Positions 21,501-32,098 of a stretch of 64,000 bases of DNA are shown piece by piece. This DNA is from Knufia peltigerae (Eukaryota; Ascomycota; Eurotiomycetes; Chaetothyriales; Trichomeriaceae). How positions within the stretch are numbered: position 1 is the first letter of the stretch; each line of letters opens with the position of its first letter. The notes below the pieces were generated by a model that worked only from the letters and a program-made list of their open reading frames with translations, had not been told where the DNA came from and did no database searches. The stretch is from the NCBI GenBank assembly GCA_030247855.1, contig JAPDRN010000172.1, positions 1 to 64,000 on the forward strand, written 5' to 3'. The translations under genes were made by a program, and so were the position numbers.

Positions 21501-24500
21501 TGGTTCTTCCAGTCTTTCTGCGGCTGATTTTCGGCATCATTGTTGGGAGGGCTGGCACTGTGGGCTCACAAGAAGCGAGAAGGAAAGCTATCATCCGCGT
21601 ACTATTTCGCATGCAAGAGTCTGAAGTCACGAGGTTTCTGGACGTCGCCCTGGGCAAGTTAAGGGATGTGAAGATACTGCCCGACCGACCCGATAGTCTC
21701 TACGAAGACATCCTGCTTCCGGAAGACCAACAATACGGTTTTCTTCGCCTACTACTGTCAATGTTGGAAACTTTGCAAACCAGATTTGCTCCTTACGGCC
21801 GACAGGTAGTGGACGCAGTTGTGTTCTGCGTTATTAGGGCCTCGACTCTGGCCAAAGCTACGACTTCATCTTCCGCTCTGTCGAGAAATATAAGGCGGGT
21901 AGGGTTTCAATCTCTGATATTACTTTCTCGCGACTGTCCCGACATTCCTTGGTCTCAATATCTACCAACCCTGTTCGCACATGCAATCACCCCTCGTCTC
22001 GAAATTTTTGCCTCAGAGACAAGTCAGGGAATTTCTGGTTTATTACGATTGTTTGCTGTATGGTCCCAGGTTCCGAACATGATTAGCTTCCTCCGACAAT
22101 ACGATAACACTGTTCCAAGCGTTCTGTGGAAGGCTCTCTCTTCTTCTGCCACACAAAATGAGGTGAAAGTTTTCATCCTCGAAAATATCGTTCTACCATG
22201 GGCAAACATCCTTGAGGATAAATCTACATTGTCGGATCAAGCTTCTGAAATCCTCGAAGTGGAAGCGGACGGACTTTTGACTGCGCTGGTGTCTCTCTTG
22301 GAGAACACGCCGCCCAAGGAGATCCTTGTCGCCATAACTTCGGTCCTTCCTAAAATCGCCCGGTTTGCTAGATCCCCAGAGTCGAAGCAAGCCACGCTTA
22401 GCCTGCTGGCAGCTTTATTGAGAGATTCTGCACGTCGACTACCACCGAACGTCAAAAGCCAACTTCTGAAGTCAATTCAATCTTTCCTTGAGACAGTAGA
22501 TGCCTTCCAAGACGAACAATTCGGTTCGAGTGTCCTTGACCTGGTGTCTTCCCTTTTCAATTATTTCAAGGACGAAGCAAACCGCCAAATTCTATGTCAA
22601 GTCATGGACAGGCTATCCACACTTGATTCAGACCTCGTGCTTTCAGCACAGCTATGCCGGGACATGAATGCGGTGGCAACTGACCGTCTCGAAGATATTG
22701 ATTTCGATAAGCGACTCGAGGCTTTCCAAGCAGTTAATCAACTCGAGCCCGAGAAGAATAGCGCAAAGTGCTGGCTTCCGATCATACACAACCTCCTATT
22801 CTTTGTCAGAACAGTCGACGAGTTTTCAATTCGGTCTAATGCTTTGAGTTGTCTAAAGCAGCTGATAATCAAAGCTTGCGGAAGCCAAAGAACAGAAATG
22901 ACAAAGCTGGCCACACATGTTGTCCTTCCATCAGTCAAAAAGGGAGTCAGATCTGAATCCGAGCTCGTTAGAGCCGACTGCGTTTCGCTGTATGGGTTGA
23001 TGGTTCAATACGCACAGGGAGATCCAGATCTGGAGAATTTGAGGCCCCTTCTCGTTGGGAATGATGAAGAAGCGTCATTTTTCTCCAATATTCTTCACAT
23101 TCAACAGCATCGCCGATTACGAGCTATTCGACGTCTTCTTTCTGAGGTGGAGAAAGGAGCTATAAGTCCGCGCAATGTCGCTGAAGTTTTCATTCCATTA
23201 TTAGAGATGTTTGTATATGACTCTGGAAGCGACGAATCCGCTCAAAGCACTAAAGGTCAGAGTATAGCTGCAATGGGTACACTACTCCAGTGGATTGATT
23301 GGAAGCACTTCAAGGTCTTATTGCACAAATACAAAAACGACATCACTGCAGGTGAGAGCAACGAAAAAGTTGCCAGCCGACTTCTCAGTCATGCGGCAGA
23401 GGCGCTATCAGCAGCAAGAAGTCACCAATCGGACGATCAGACGGATCCTACTCCGTACCTCTCCACATCACTTCCTTCAAGCCAGACAATCGAGAACGAA
23501 CTACGAAAACATTTCATTCCTAAATTTGCAGAACTGGTGCATTGCAAAGATGAGGCCGAAATCAGTTTCCGTATTCCAGTCGCAGTCACTACCATTAAGT
23601 TGATTATGATGCTGCCAGAAGAAGAAATCCAACTCCTGGCTGCACCCATCATTCTGGATATCGCACATATTTTGAGAAGTCGTACACAAGAATCACGAGA
23701 CACTGCACGAAATACTTTGTGCCAGACTGTCATGCTCCTGGGCCCGTCAAGTTTACAATTTGTCTTGAAGGAGCTTCGCAACGCGCTGACTCGAGGATAC
23801 CAGCTTCATGTTTTGTCGTTTACTCTCCATGCTATTCTCGTGACACTTACGCCAAACATTCAGCTCGGAGATCTCGACTATTGTGTCCAGGATCTGGTGG
23901 CGGTGATAATGGACGACACATTTGGTACAGTCGGACAGGAGAAGGACAATCAAGACTATGTGAGCAGTATGAAGGAGGTCAAAAGCAACAAAAGCTATGA
24001 TTCTATGGAATTATTGTCCAAATCCATCAGTGTTCAATCGTTGTCAAATTTGGTATCACCAATTCAGACCCTTCTACTAGGATCTCTAACAACGAAGCAA
24101 GTGAGGCAAGTCGACGAACTTTTGCGAAGGGTTGGAGCGGGCGTCTCACAAAACCCCGGGGCCAGCAAGCGGGATTTGTTGGTATTCGCATATCAGCTGA
24201 TTCAAGCCATATACAAAGAGAAGGAGACCGTTAAGGTTCGACAACCAACTGTGGAAGAGCAGAGTCGACAGAGATATCTCATTAAGATGACTTCGGCGCA
24301 CAAAACGGTCAACAGCCAAACTTCCCCGTTATTGTACAAGATGGCCCGCTTTGCTCTAGACCTCGTTCGGTCCGTTCTCCAGAAGCATGACGAAGTGCTT
24401 ACTGTCGAAAACGTCCACGGGTTCCTTCCTGTGATTGGTGATGCTCTGATCGAAGCCCAGGAAGATGTCAAGATCTCTGCCATGCGGCTGCTGTCCGCTA

Positions 24501-26320
24501 TCATCAAATTACCGATGCCGGAACTTGATCAGAATGGCCCGTTGTACGTGATGGAGGCCGTCAAAGTCGTCAAGAACTCCACGGACACTAACGAAGAGGC
24601 CGCTCAAGCTGCCCTAAAGCTTGTAGCTACGGTGCTTCGCGAACGAAAGCAGGTCAAAGTCCGAGATATTGACATTGCCGAACTCCTTCATCGAATCACT
24701 CCCGATATCGAAGAGCCAGACCGACAAGGTGTAACATTCAACTTTATAAGAGCGGTAATGGCCCGGAAAGTTCAAATCCCCGAGATATATGAGGTGGTCG
24801 ATAAGATTGGTATCATGATGGTCACCAATCAAGGCAAAGGGGCACGAGATACAGCAAGGGGTGTCTACGTCCACTTTTTGATTGAGTACCCACAGAGCTC
24901 CTCGCGATGGTCGAAGCAGCAGAAGTTTATGATGAAGAACTTGGAATATGAATATCCTGAGGGTAGGCAATCTGTTCTGGAAGCCATCAACACTCTCATC
25001 GCAAAGACAAAGGGAGAAGCTGCGCAAGACCTGAATTCCACATTCTTCGTCCCCGTACTCCTTCGAATGGCCAATGATGAGAATAAAGGTTGTCGGGATC
25101 TGGCAGGGGCTTTGCTTGGACAAATGTTTCGTTCAGCTGATAATGCTCATCTGCGGGAATTTCTCGGACCTCTACGGGCGTGGATCGAACAAAATGAGAA
25201 TATGGCCTTGCAAAAGGTCAGTATGCAGGCCTATAACATTCTTTTAGGCTCGGGAGTTGGGCTCGATGATGGGGAGATTACTGGTCTACGTGATAATCTT
25301 GCTGGACTGCTGCAGCAGTCTGCAACGGATAACGACGGTGATGAATGGGAGTCATTGTTCCAGGCTCTACTCTTGTGGTCGAAGCTTGTCGAATCACGTC
25401 CAGACGTGGTACTCAACCAAAAACAGACAAAACTGTGGGTGCCTGTATGGAAGTCGCTAAGTCATCCACATGCCTGGGTTCAAAGCACTTCTGCTGGGTT
25501 GGTCTGTGATTTCTTCCGACATTGTCTTGAAGCAGACCATTCAAAGCTACCACTGACCTGTGATCACGGTCTACGCCTTGACCGCGAAACCTTCCTCGAG
25601 GTTCTAAAGGCCAGTGTCAGAATCCTCCGACGTACTGAGGGGAACGAAGACCTCAGTTCTCAAGCAGTGCAGATACTCTTGTTTCTCGGGCAATGCATGA
25701 ATGTCAATGGTTTGACCATGGAGGTTGCCGACAAATCTGTCGATGATGAAGATGAAGCAATGCAGGACGGTGTCGAATCCGAGGATGAACGACCGACTCG
25801 GACGAAGAAGATTCCGGGGTTTCAATACCTTTTGGATCAAGTGACACGTATCTTGAGGATCGAGGCGACTTCTCTGACTTCGGCGGCGTTCCTACCAAAG
25901 AAATTGTCTTTGGTTCTTCTCTCCACTCTGATCCCGGCCTTGTCGAGCGCCAATCTGAGTTCACAAGCACACAATATTCTGGTGCCTCTTCAGCACTTGA
26001 CCGATCCCAACACGATTCAACCACGGTCCGCCGACCCGTCATTTTCGTCCACCTATCAACAACTAATTGAGCTATCTCACGAGGTGATGGACAAAGTACA
26101 GAATAAACTTGGAGATGGTGAATATGTCAAGACATTGACCGAGGTCAGTCGAACGATGCGCAAGAGAAGAGAAGAACGAAGGACAAAGAGAAGGATCGAG
26201 CGGGTAGCTGAGCCCGAGAGGGCTGCGCAGTATAAGAAGCGAAAGAGTGATAGGAAGAAGGAACGTAAGAAGGAAATCGGTAGGGCTCATCAATCTAGAC
26301 GACGAGAGACTGGAACGTGA
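18545..26320 (+). CDS. utp20: UTP20, U3 snoRNP / SSU-processome HEAT-repeat protein
   Basis: One uninterrupted frame of 2591 residues from ATG 18545 (MAPISPGQGARQSRKP). A further upstream in-frame ATG at 18497 is less likely because the added residues are not basic or conserved in style. The protein is almost wholly alpha-helical repeats, as expected for the ~2500-residue Utp20/DRIM family. The N-terminal signature RYEPFTRRISRLKIDPVHKV is typical, and the C-terminus is a basic nucleolar tail (RRIERVAEPERAAQYKKRKSDRKKERKK). In yeast Utp20 joins the 90S pre-ribosome and supports cleavages A0-A2 of pre-rRNA. The gene has no introns while nearly every neighbour does. All other frames across it are shadows. 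Confidence 0.95.
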   Translation: MAPISPGQGARQSRKPKKTTDLTNLHRYEPFTRRISRLKIDPVHKVERRKPTNDETDLTQSYFRSALEEWAELNLSQTFTSFLNKTSPLCENLPQLLHHADAVFELLLQHVEKKDALALEPLLSLAAHLAHDLGQRFEHYFSRMVTLVAQVAASHDSADVIEWCFTCLAWMFKYLSRLLVQDLRPLLDIMIPYLSSKKEYIVRFSAESLAFLLRKAAVMYPKKKSPLTLALQHLFARSNVGPVASVSYQVGVMSLCAESAKGIDGALHSSADSLLQCLLAVSRPMCEQQETRSIVEGVLVALIHDTDSAGFYPVVGVTLDMVRQCTISSESAQILFGLRLLTVILGTRKGSRISSSWKDAIQAYSGIAQAAMKFLDESNISEEEPDLRLQVAQTILAVSAEILTFAPMDQLLPQSQKILALLEHRLVPAQFFTFCTVCAELGTDRFPDLVLPRLQQYLIDHWSADQMSTHYLLQHLNHGGMTLNRKPGSLAIDCPRGLVDALIGSLSADKTEGSDTGAQQLVGQIYSLSNTRPPREPRQVEALVDGFEKAVVHALQEHSGLLDLRRRVVLGSGLNSYLDLVPNDNIRRTDLLSLVQTTSPDLFRFSAFVAATRRLFESVHMGNNLPETRFDSIRYVLLENLLSPSKKLKVGSLSLLSHMKTSGSDEWLSETVDLMQDILRTPYLPSEARKIAMFLRRLPQRQKKIASNSSLENLIPYFCLGLVASYHDQTRQEVCNVLAQIVEVSPVEEAVVNITIQWLQAPTHLSLVQRHVQPQPKTTYSAFESADLSTLEGLCQKTLQDFSSSKDRFFELVEAEHSIGHTSSPENGRTLALQILSSIPASAERRSRLLVPVFLSAPMTREQAQQKSGSDTSTSSNTLGPEVDDNEWSLSDRKALLTLFSKFMNPKVLFRSSEVYEKLLELLGNGNLDVRKLALQAVLTWKQPSLTRYETLLYQIAEDKSTTTELGTMLDASEGEGAIRSEDRAVVLPVFLRLIFGIIVGRAGTVGSQEARRKAIIRVLFRMQESEVTRFLDVALGKLRDVKILPDRPDSLYEDILLPEDQQYGFLRLLLSMLETLQTRFAPYGRQVVDAVVFCVIRASTLAKATTSSSALSRNIRRVGFQSLILLSRDCPDIPWSQYLPTLFAHAITPRLEIFASETSQGISGLLRLFAVWSQVPNMISFLRQYDNTVPSVLWKALSSSATQNEVKVFILENIVLPWANILEDKSTLSDQASEILEVEADGLLTALVSLLENTPPKEILVAITSVLPKIARFARSPESKQATLSLLAALLRDSARRLPPNVKSQLLKSIQSFLETVDAFQDEQFGSSVLDLVSSLFNYFKDEANRQILCQVMDRLSTLDSDLVLSAQLCRDMNAVATDRLEDIDFDKRLEAFQAVNQLEPEKNSAKCWLPIIHNLLFFVRTVDEFSIRSNALSCLKQLIIKACGSQRTEMTKLATHVVLPSVKKGVRSESELVRADCVSLYGLMVQYAQGDPDLENLRPLLVGNDEEASFFSNILHIQQHRRLRAIRRLLSEVEKGAISPRNVAEVFIPLLEMFVYDSGSDESAQSTKGQSIAAMGTLLQWIDWKHFKVLLHKYKNDITAGESNEKVASRLLSHAAEALSAARSHQSDDQTDPTPYLSTSLPSSQTIENELRKHFIPKFAELVHCKDEAEISFRIPVAVTTIKLIMMLPEEEIQLLAAPIILDIAHILRSRTQESRDTARNTLCQTVMLLGPSSLQFVLKELRNALTRGYQLHVLSFTLHAILVTLTPNIQLGDLDYCVQDLVAVIMDDTFGTVGQEKDNQDYVSSMKEVKSNKSYDSMELLSKSISVQSLSNLVSPIQTLLLGSLTTKQVRQVDELLRRVGAGVSQNPGASKRDLLVFAYQLIQAIYKEKETVKVRQPTVEEQSRQRYLIKMTSAHKTVNSQTSPLLYKMARFALDLVRSVLQKHDEVLTVENVHGFLPVIGDALIEAQEDVKISAMRLLSAIIKLPMPELDQNGPLYVMEAVKVVKNSTDTNEEAAQAALKLVATVLRERKQVKVRDIDIAELLHRITPDIEEPDRQGVTFNFIRAVMARKVQIPEIYEVVDKIGIMMVTNQGKGARDTARGVYVHFLIEYPQSSSRWSKQQKFMMKNLEYEYPEGRQSVLEAINTLIAKTKGEAAQDLNSTFFVPVLLRMANDENKGCRDLAGALLGQMFRSADNAHLREFLGPLRAWIEQNENMALQKVSMQAYNILLGSGVGLDDGEITGLRDNLAGLLQQSATDNDGDEWESLFQALLLWSKLVESRPDVVLNQKQTKLWVPVWKSLSHPHAWVQSTSAGLVCDFFRHCLEADHSKLPLTCDHGLRLDRETFLEVLKASVRILRRTEGNEDLSSQAVQILLFLGQCMNVNGLTMEVADKSVDDEDEAMQDGVESEDERPTRTKKIPGFQYLLDQVTRILRIEATSLTSAAFLPKKLSLVLLSTLIPALSSANLSSQAHNILVPLQHLTDPNTIQPRSADPSFSSTYQQLIELSHEVMDKVQNKLGDGEYVKTLTEVSRTMRKRREERRTKRRIERVAEPERAAQYKKRKSDRKKERKKEIGRAHQSRRRETGT

Positions 26321-26637
26321 TGTGATGATGTCTTGTCGGTTGTGTAATGAGATATTGTTGCAAATAAGATTGGCAAAAGCTTTTTTGTTTGTTTTCTTGA
26401 AAAGAAGATTGTATAGCGTCGGCGCAAGTTTCGATTTCATTATCCTGACCTAATGCTCGTGAACGAATATGCCTTCCTGTCCCTATTCCTGCTCATGCTC
26501 ATGCCCGGACTCAAATGGATTCTTCCGGGATATCTCCTTTTCCGCCATTGACTTTGGGTCTGCTGATCAGTTCATTTCCCGCAAAGACTCCCGGAGTACT
26601 CGTGTAGGAGATGCTCGTGGTGAACTGTGATTCAGAA
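26321..26637. other. 3' spacer between convergent genes
   Basis: Short spacer between UTP20 and the SDR; nothing seen beyond T-rich 3' flank sequence. Confidence 0.4.
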
Positions 26638-27495
26638 TCACCCATTGACACTGGCCGTCGCCGGGAGGTCCGTCCCCACGGCACAAGTGGCACCGGCGTC
26701 GACGGGCAGGATGACGCCCGTCATCCATCTTGATTCGGGACTGGCGAGGAACCTGACGGCCATGCCGACGTCCCAGCCGTTCCCTTCTGTCTTCAAGAGG
26801 CTTCTGTTTTTCCTCGCCGCCCGGGCCTCTTCCGTCATGCCTCCGGCGTACATCATCGGGGTGTAAACCATTCCCGGACAGACGCAGTTGACCCGGATGC
26901 CTTGGGGGGCGTGGTGTACCGCCATCGCTCTGGTCATGTTGACCACGGCACCTTTGCTCGTCGGGTAGAGCAAGTGGGGGGTACCACCCTTGATGCCCGC
27001 CACGCTCGCCATGTTGACGATGCTGCCCCGGTAGCCCTGCCGACCGGGGTCGTTCTTCGCCATGACGGGAACCGAATATTTCGCCATCATCACCATACTG
27101 GACACGTTGACCTCCATGGATTTCGTCCAAGACGTCATGTCCGCGGTCTCTGCGGTCCCCGGTGTGCCGCCGATCCCCACACCGTTGAGTAAAATGTCGA
27201 GCCTACCGTATGCCTTGACGGTCTCATCGACTATACGTCTACAATCGGACTCGACGGAAACGTCGGCGCTCAAGGCCATGGCTCTCCCGGCCCCTTCAGC
27301 TTCAATCATCTCAACCGTGCGTCGGGCCAAACCCAAATCGCGGTCGACACAGACCACGGCACAACCGTCGTCGGCCATCAAGATCGCGGCGGCTCGACCG
27401 TTGCCGACCCCGTCGTCACCTGCGGCCCCCGCGCCGGTGACGATCGCAACCTTGTCCTTGAGCCCTCGCGGGGGTTTGGGGAAATAATATTCCAT
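26638..27495 (-). CDS. short-chain dehydrogenase/reductase (classical SDR)
   Basis: Single exon, 285 residues, normal SDR length. The cofactor loop is TGAGAAGDDGVGNG (20-33), longer than the usual TGxxxGxG by about four residues. LLNGVG stands in the NNAG position (102-107). The catalytic Ser is in NMASVAG (164) and the YxxxK pair is Tyr177/Lys181 (YPTSK). An acidic residue after beta-2 (CVDRD) suggests NAD(H) rather than NADP(H). The C-terminal PVDAG is typical of the fold. Substrate is unknown. It is strikingly GC-rich at wobble positions, which produces long antisense frames that I reject. Confidence 0.9.
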   Translation of the reverse strand: MEYYFPKPPRGLKDKVAIVTGAGAAGDDGVGNGRAAAILMADDGCAVVCVDRDLGLARRTVEMIEAEGAGRAMALSADVSVESDCRRIVDETVKAYGRLDILLNGVGIGGTPGTAETADMTSWTKSMEVNVSSMVMMAKYSVPVMAKNDPGRQGYRGSIVNMASVAGIKGGTPHLLYPTSKGAVVNMTRAMAVHHAPQGIRVNCVCPGMVYTPMMYAGGMTEEARAARKNRSLLKTEGNGWDVGMAVRFLASPESRWMTGVILPVDAGATCAVGTDLPATASVNG

Positions 27496-27730
27496 GGTGG
27501 TCGATCAAGGCAGCGAAAGCGCGACGTTCTGACTTCTCAAGAAAATACCGGATTCCCTTTGGAGAGTGTGATGTGCGTTTGTTGGGGTGTATCGGTGGGA
27601 GTCGGTAGGTACAAGTACGTGGGTAGATTCAGGTACCAGGTGAACGTGAGGTTGATCTTGCTCGTGAGGATGAAATTGTACTTGCAGCCTGGACCGCGGA
27701 GTAAACTTTCTTCAGTAGGGAGTAACCACC

Positions 27731-27745
27731 TATATATATATATAT
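27731..27745. repeat. (TA)n microsatellite
   Basis: Fifteen bases of perfect TA alternation in the SDR upstream region. Confidence 0.8.
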
Positions 27746-28288
27746 GGTAAAACTCTTACGGAGTAGTAGGATTGTCATTGTTTCTCCTCACCACGGATCA
27801 TGTCCAACGATGTTTCGGATAGGGGATTACGGAGTAACGTCCGTATAAGGTATTTCGTGAGTAGGTTTTAAACCTCGGCTATTGCGATCATCCAATATAG
27901 GAAGTAAGTAATGATTGATGGATAGCCTCGTCCCCTCCAACATCAGGACTGTTGGAGGAAGATTTGTTCCAGTTTGGTCTCGCGTCTCGCTTGGAGTCAA
28001 AATGATCATCTTTCACACTGGTCACACTTGATGACCACGGACGGAAACACTTACTCTTTACTATCAACATGAACATGAATATCAATATCACTATCAATAT
28101 ATAGTACAAAACAAAATGTGAGCTAAAAGTAGCCTCACTCCCAAGTATTCCTGACCCTGGAATACAATAGACACTATCGCCCTTGATTGAATCGTGCCAT
28201 ACTTCTCATCTCCTTTCCCCCTTCCTTTCCTTCTTCATACTCAAAGATCCGTCATACTCTGTACTCGTACCCGATATACCAAAACATG

Positions 28289-28309
28289 ATATACATATAT
28301 ATATATATT
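28289..28309. repeat. (TA)n microsatellite, imperfect
   Basis: TA-rich run interrupted by one C, in the 3' flank of the small two-exon gene. Confidence 0.7.
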
Positions 28310-28438
28310 CCGTACACTTACGAATCCCAGTTTTCGTCCTCGTTCATATTCTTTCATGCTTATCATCATCGTCGTCGTCATCACTTTCACCTTCTCATCC
28401 TCGCTCGTTTCTTTTCGTACCGGCGGCCTAGGCCTCTT

Positions 28439-28987
28439 TTACAACCCCAAAGGGTTCTCCGCGTTTTGTTCATTCCCACCCAGGCCCCTTTTGAGGTTTT
28501 CCTGTTCCGCCTCTTGCTGTTTCGCCGGGCCACCACCTTCGTTCCCGAACCCGACGCCCATCTGGTCCCCCCAACCTTTGCCGGACCGCATGACGCCGCC
28601 GACGATGGGGTCGACGATGCCACCGACAGGACCGCCGGCCTTTTCCAACACGGGACCGGCGTGTTTGCCGACGGGTGACAAGGCACTTTCAATCTTGTCG
28701 CCCGCGGAATTACCTAGGGATTCCGGCTTCGAGTACCATGCTTCTAAGACGACAAGATCTCAGTGAGAGTTTTGTATTTACTTGAACTCAACAGCCAAAA
28801 AGGAAAAAGGAAAATAAGGGGAAATGAAACATCGTGCGCAGGAGTGAGGAATACACAAAAAACACAAACCTTTTTCTTGTTGTTGACCTTCGTTTTGTTC
28901 TTGTTGTTGTCGTTGTTCTTGTTGAGGAGGAGAAGTGTTTTCAGAATTATCAGTCATTTTGATCTTGTTTTCTGAATTATCAGTCAT
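28439..28987 (-). CDS. small conserved-looking fungal protein, Gln-rich N-terminus
   Basis: Two exons, 28987-28870 and 28743-28439, with a 126-nt intron; 140 residues, or 130 if the second ATG at 28957 is used. Exon 1 encodes a Gln/Glu-rich stretch (PPQQEQRQQQEQNEGQQQEK). Exon 2 opens with EAWYSKPESLGNSAGDK and continues with Gly/Val/Pro segments of the form PVGKHAG, PVGGIV and PIVGGVM, then a hydrophilic tail ending in AENPLGL. The repeated PVG-type pattern with Gly spacing and the PLGL ending is what I remember from small uncharacterised ascomycete proteins, but I cannot name the family. The start is peculiar: a tandem 30-bp duplication repeats the initiation region, so both ATGs read MTDNSEN. 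Confidence 0.65.
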
Positions 28988-28996
28988 CTGCTTGAA
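28937..28996 (-). repeat. 30-bp tandem duplication of a translation start
   Basis: The 21-bp stretch encoding MTDNSEN occurs at 28987-28967 and again at 28957-28937 with one mismatch, in frame, so the gene has two near-identical start contexts 30 bp apart. Confidence 0.85.
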
Positions 28997-29749
28997 ACAA
29001 TTCCACAAAAAAAAGTTCAGGTATGAACCAGAACAGTCATTCAGTGAAGCCCGGGGTTGTGTGTGCGTGTGTCACTTGTACTTGTTATGGTCAACTGATG
29101 TCGGTCAATCTTTTTCAAGTATTAATAACCTAGGTAGTGAAACATCAAGGACCAAAAAAAAAGACATCATCTTTTCGCCATGCCGTCACAGCTTACAGGG
29201 ATGAGTTCGAGTAATGAAAACCTGGCAAGACCAAGAAACAAGAAACAATGAGATAATTGGGTGTGGACGGAGCGAGATGTCCTCGTACTCGTATCCTTGC
29301 CAGGGTTTTTGTTGGAGAATGACGTCGTTTGTGTTACTTCAAAGTGTGGCGCTGGCTTGAGGGACGATTCATCAAGGGTCCAAAGTCCCCAACATGAACC
29401 ATCAAAGACCACCACATAATCCATCAGACAACTACATGATAGGTGCTCCATAAGATACTCTGAAAGACGGGAATCAGGTATACTCGAATCAATGCTTCTT
29501 ATGTTTTTCATGTTTTCATGTTTTCATGTTTCAATTGCTTCATTCAATGCTTGGTTTTCTGTACATGTGTCGAGTATGAGCATCTTCTACTCATCCTCTA
29601 TTCGTACAAAATAAATCTCTACTCGCTCCGTCTCTCAAAGCACATCCATCATGTTCAAGTATCGACTGAAAGAGGATTCTCCTTGACGATGACGGCCTAC
29701 GCCGCTGATTTACCTCGAGCCAAACACACAACCACTGGATTCAGATGGC
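28988..29749. other. intergenic, nothing coding
   Basis: Between the small gene's start and the SET9 stop. It contains a short ATGTTTTC tandem near 29505-29530 and A-rich runs (for example 29152-29163). No gene supported. Confidence 0.4.
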
Positions 29750-32098
29750 TCAACGTGCATACCTATCAGTATACACCCCAACTGGTCTCGTGACAAACCG
29801 ATTACTTCTTCGTCTGTTTTCATCGGGTGTCGCGGAACCATTGTCACTTTCACTCCCTCGTGCAGCACTTTCAGTGCCCATACCTCTCGAAGCAGCTCGC
29901 ATCTTGGCCTCTAGAAGTGCAACCACATGATCTCCCGCAGCCCTGGCATCTTCAGCCTCTTTAAGGAGTCCTCTCCTGGTAATCTCCCTTTCCTCATCCG
30001 GCAGGACGAAACGGTGAATGGTTCGATGATCCATCACTCTTTCTTCTTCATCTCCACCGCCTTCGACCCAAGTCCCTTTGCCGCAACGTCCTTTACGTCT
30101 GTATGCACTATATTCGACCGCATCTTTCTTGCTGCGTCCGGTTCTTTCTAGGAGTTTGCGAGGATCGGGATCGGTCTTGGGCCATGGAAAGCCATACAAC
30201 ATGCTGTGTCTTTCACACCGAGGACACTCGCGTCGGGTTTGATACCCATTCGGCTGGATGAAGAAACCAAAACACAAGTTATTGTGGCATTGCACCCACC
30301 GATCATGTGGCTGTGCGAGTAATTTTCGCGTCAAAATATAATCACCGGCGATACGGATGGTGCCGGTGACAGGATGGACGGTCAATGTGGCCACAGTGTT
30401 GGAATTGCTCACTGGCTCTATCGAAGGCAACACACTGGCTTCTGGATTCCTATTGCTGACCTCGTCTAGTACGTGTACATCTTTGGTAACGGTCGTGGTA
30501 GTGAGGGTCGAAACGACATGAGGTGTCGGCTCAGGAAGTGTAGTTGCCTCATTTTGCCGAGCATCTGCATCCTTGGATTGCTCGCTTGATCCGGCCGAGG
30601 TCGGTTGGCGGTTGGTGACGATAATCGTATCTTCGTCAGCTTCAATTTTGGTGGCTTCCACACTTTCAACTTTGATTGTAACTGGAGCATCCGTGTATGA
30701 CACAGCAGGGACTGCGTGGGTTGAGGCTGTGGGATCAGAAGCCGAACCATGACTTGAAGGGGATGTTGGGGCTGGTGATATCGGTGCACGAGCTGACAAT
30801 TTGCCCAGGAGCCTTGCCGTCATTTTGCTTTCACGAGGTCCTTTCTTGGCCATCGACCTTGGTGACGGAAGCTGTGGCCCAGGTTTCTGTGCAAGTATTT
30901 CAGGTCCTGTCTCGTGTTCGAGCATATCGAGATCTGCTAGCTGAGATGGGCTGGGAGGCGGCGAGAGCGTCGACTGTTTTGGTGGACTTGGGCTTGCCTG
31001 CTGCCCAGCAGTATCTGCAATCTCCCTCACACCTGTCTCCAATCCTGAATCGGAAACAGCGCTCCCGGGAGGCGTCCAAGAATGTTGCAATTTGGAAGGA
31101 GATGACGTGACTTTCAGGTATTTTGATGGAGGTGGTGCCGAGGACGAATAAGAGGACAATTCCGATCCTCGCTTCCTCTTCAGAGGGTGAGGCTGAGGTT
31201 GAGGGCTTGGTTGTGAATCGGGACCAGGCGTTGAGGTTTGGCTGTCGGGGCCGAGGAAGGCTGTTTTCGAAGTCCAACCATTCCGTTCAAGCTCTTCACA
31301 GCTATGGCAAAGACAATCGATATTGCCAGGGCCAAAATAGTCATCTCCATATGACACGGTGATTTCATCTCCGACATCAATATTCTTCACGGCCACCACT
31401 TCCATCCCATCATCTCCTCTTGTAACAAGACGGCCGTTGGCATTACAATCATGGTTGGCAAATCGGGCAGGACCAAGGAAGATGGAAGAGTTCTTCTTGC
31501 GAGCCGATACCACAATACTGAAATTACGATTAGTCATGTCCAAATCAGCAGATTCTTCCGTGGTCAGAGGCACGAGTGTGCCGCTCAAATATTTGACAGT
31601 GTCACCCTGTCGAATACGTCGTCGAGCAGTCACAGCCGCCTCGTAGGTCGTGATGGTGTATCGGTTCGTGGTAGAAACTTCCCAAGGACAGTCGGTCTGG
31701 TACATGGCAATGTACTTTCGAAGATGGCTGAGGAAGTGTTCTTGTTCCGACTTTGTGCGTAAGCTTCTTTTGTACCTTTTAAGCCCAGGGAGTGCTAGCA
31801 ACGCTTTTTCAGCGGCCACCATGTCTTTTTCGACGATGACTTTGTGCAGGAGAATCCTAGGGACTTCATCCTCCTTGATACCACGGATGGGAAAATGCTT
31901 GGTCCGGTTCTTCCGTATTCTTGCTTTATAGTAGGCCTGCAAGGGTGTTCAGGTCAGCTTCACACCCCCTCCTCAAGATCCGAGGAAGTCACCCACATTA
32001 TCTATTAACGCGTCGGAACAAACGTCGTCATGGGCTGCCAACTCGGTCAAAGACAGCCTCTGAGTCTTTTCAGACCCGTGAGGCACACGTCGACCCAT
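29750..32098 (-). CDS. set9: SET9/KMT5 histone H4-K20 methyltransferase
   Basis: Exon 1 is 32098-31997 (34 codons, starting MGRRVPHGSEK) and exon 2 is 31936-29750; the intron is 60 nt with a GTGGGT donor; 762 residues. The family N-terminus is present (SLTELAAHDDVCSDALIDN, then AYYKARIRKNR). The SET domain spans roughly residues 135-235, with RFANHDCNANGRLV (NHDC at 195-198) and GDEITVSYGDDYFG (223-236). A C-x-C-x2-C zinc cluster follows at ~242-247. The rest is a long Ser/Pro/Thr-rich disordered tail with one ordered patch around residues 580-640 (WVQCHNNLCFGFF, ECPRCERH). It methylates H4 lysine 20 in the nucleus. The fungal family is typically 600-700 residues, so this one is a little long. 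Confidence 0.93.

Larger units (their letters stand above)
27496..28438. other. intergenic with TA microsatellites
   Basis: Upstream of the SDR and downstream of the small minus-strand gene. It contains a (TA)7 tract at 27731-27745, a second TA tract near 28289-28309, and two copies of TACGGAGTA (27757-27765, 27828-27836). No gene supported. Confidence 0.5.

Noticed and set aside
27062..27487. 141-codon frame antisense to the SDR
   Set aside because: Shadow of a GC-rich SDR gene whose catalytic motifs are all intact on the other strand.
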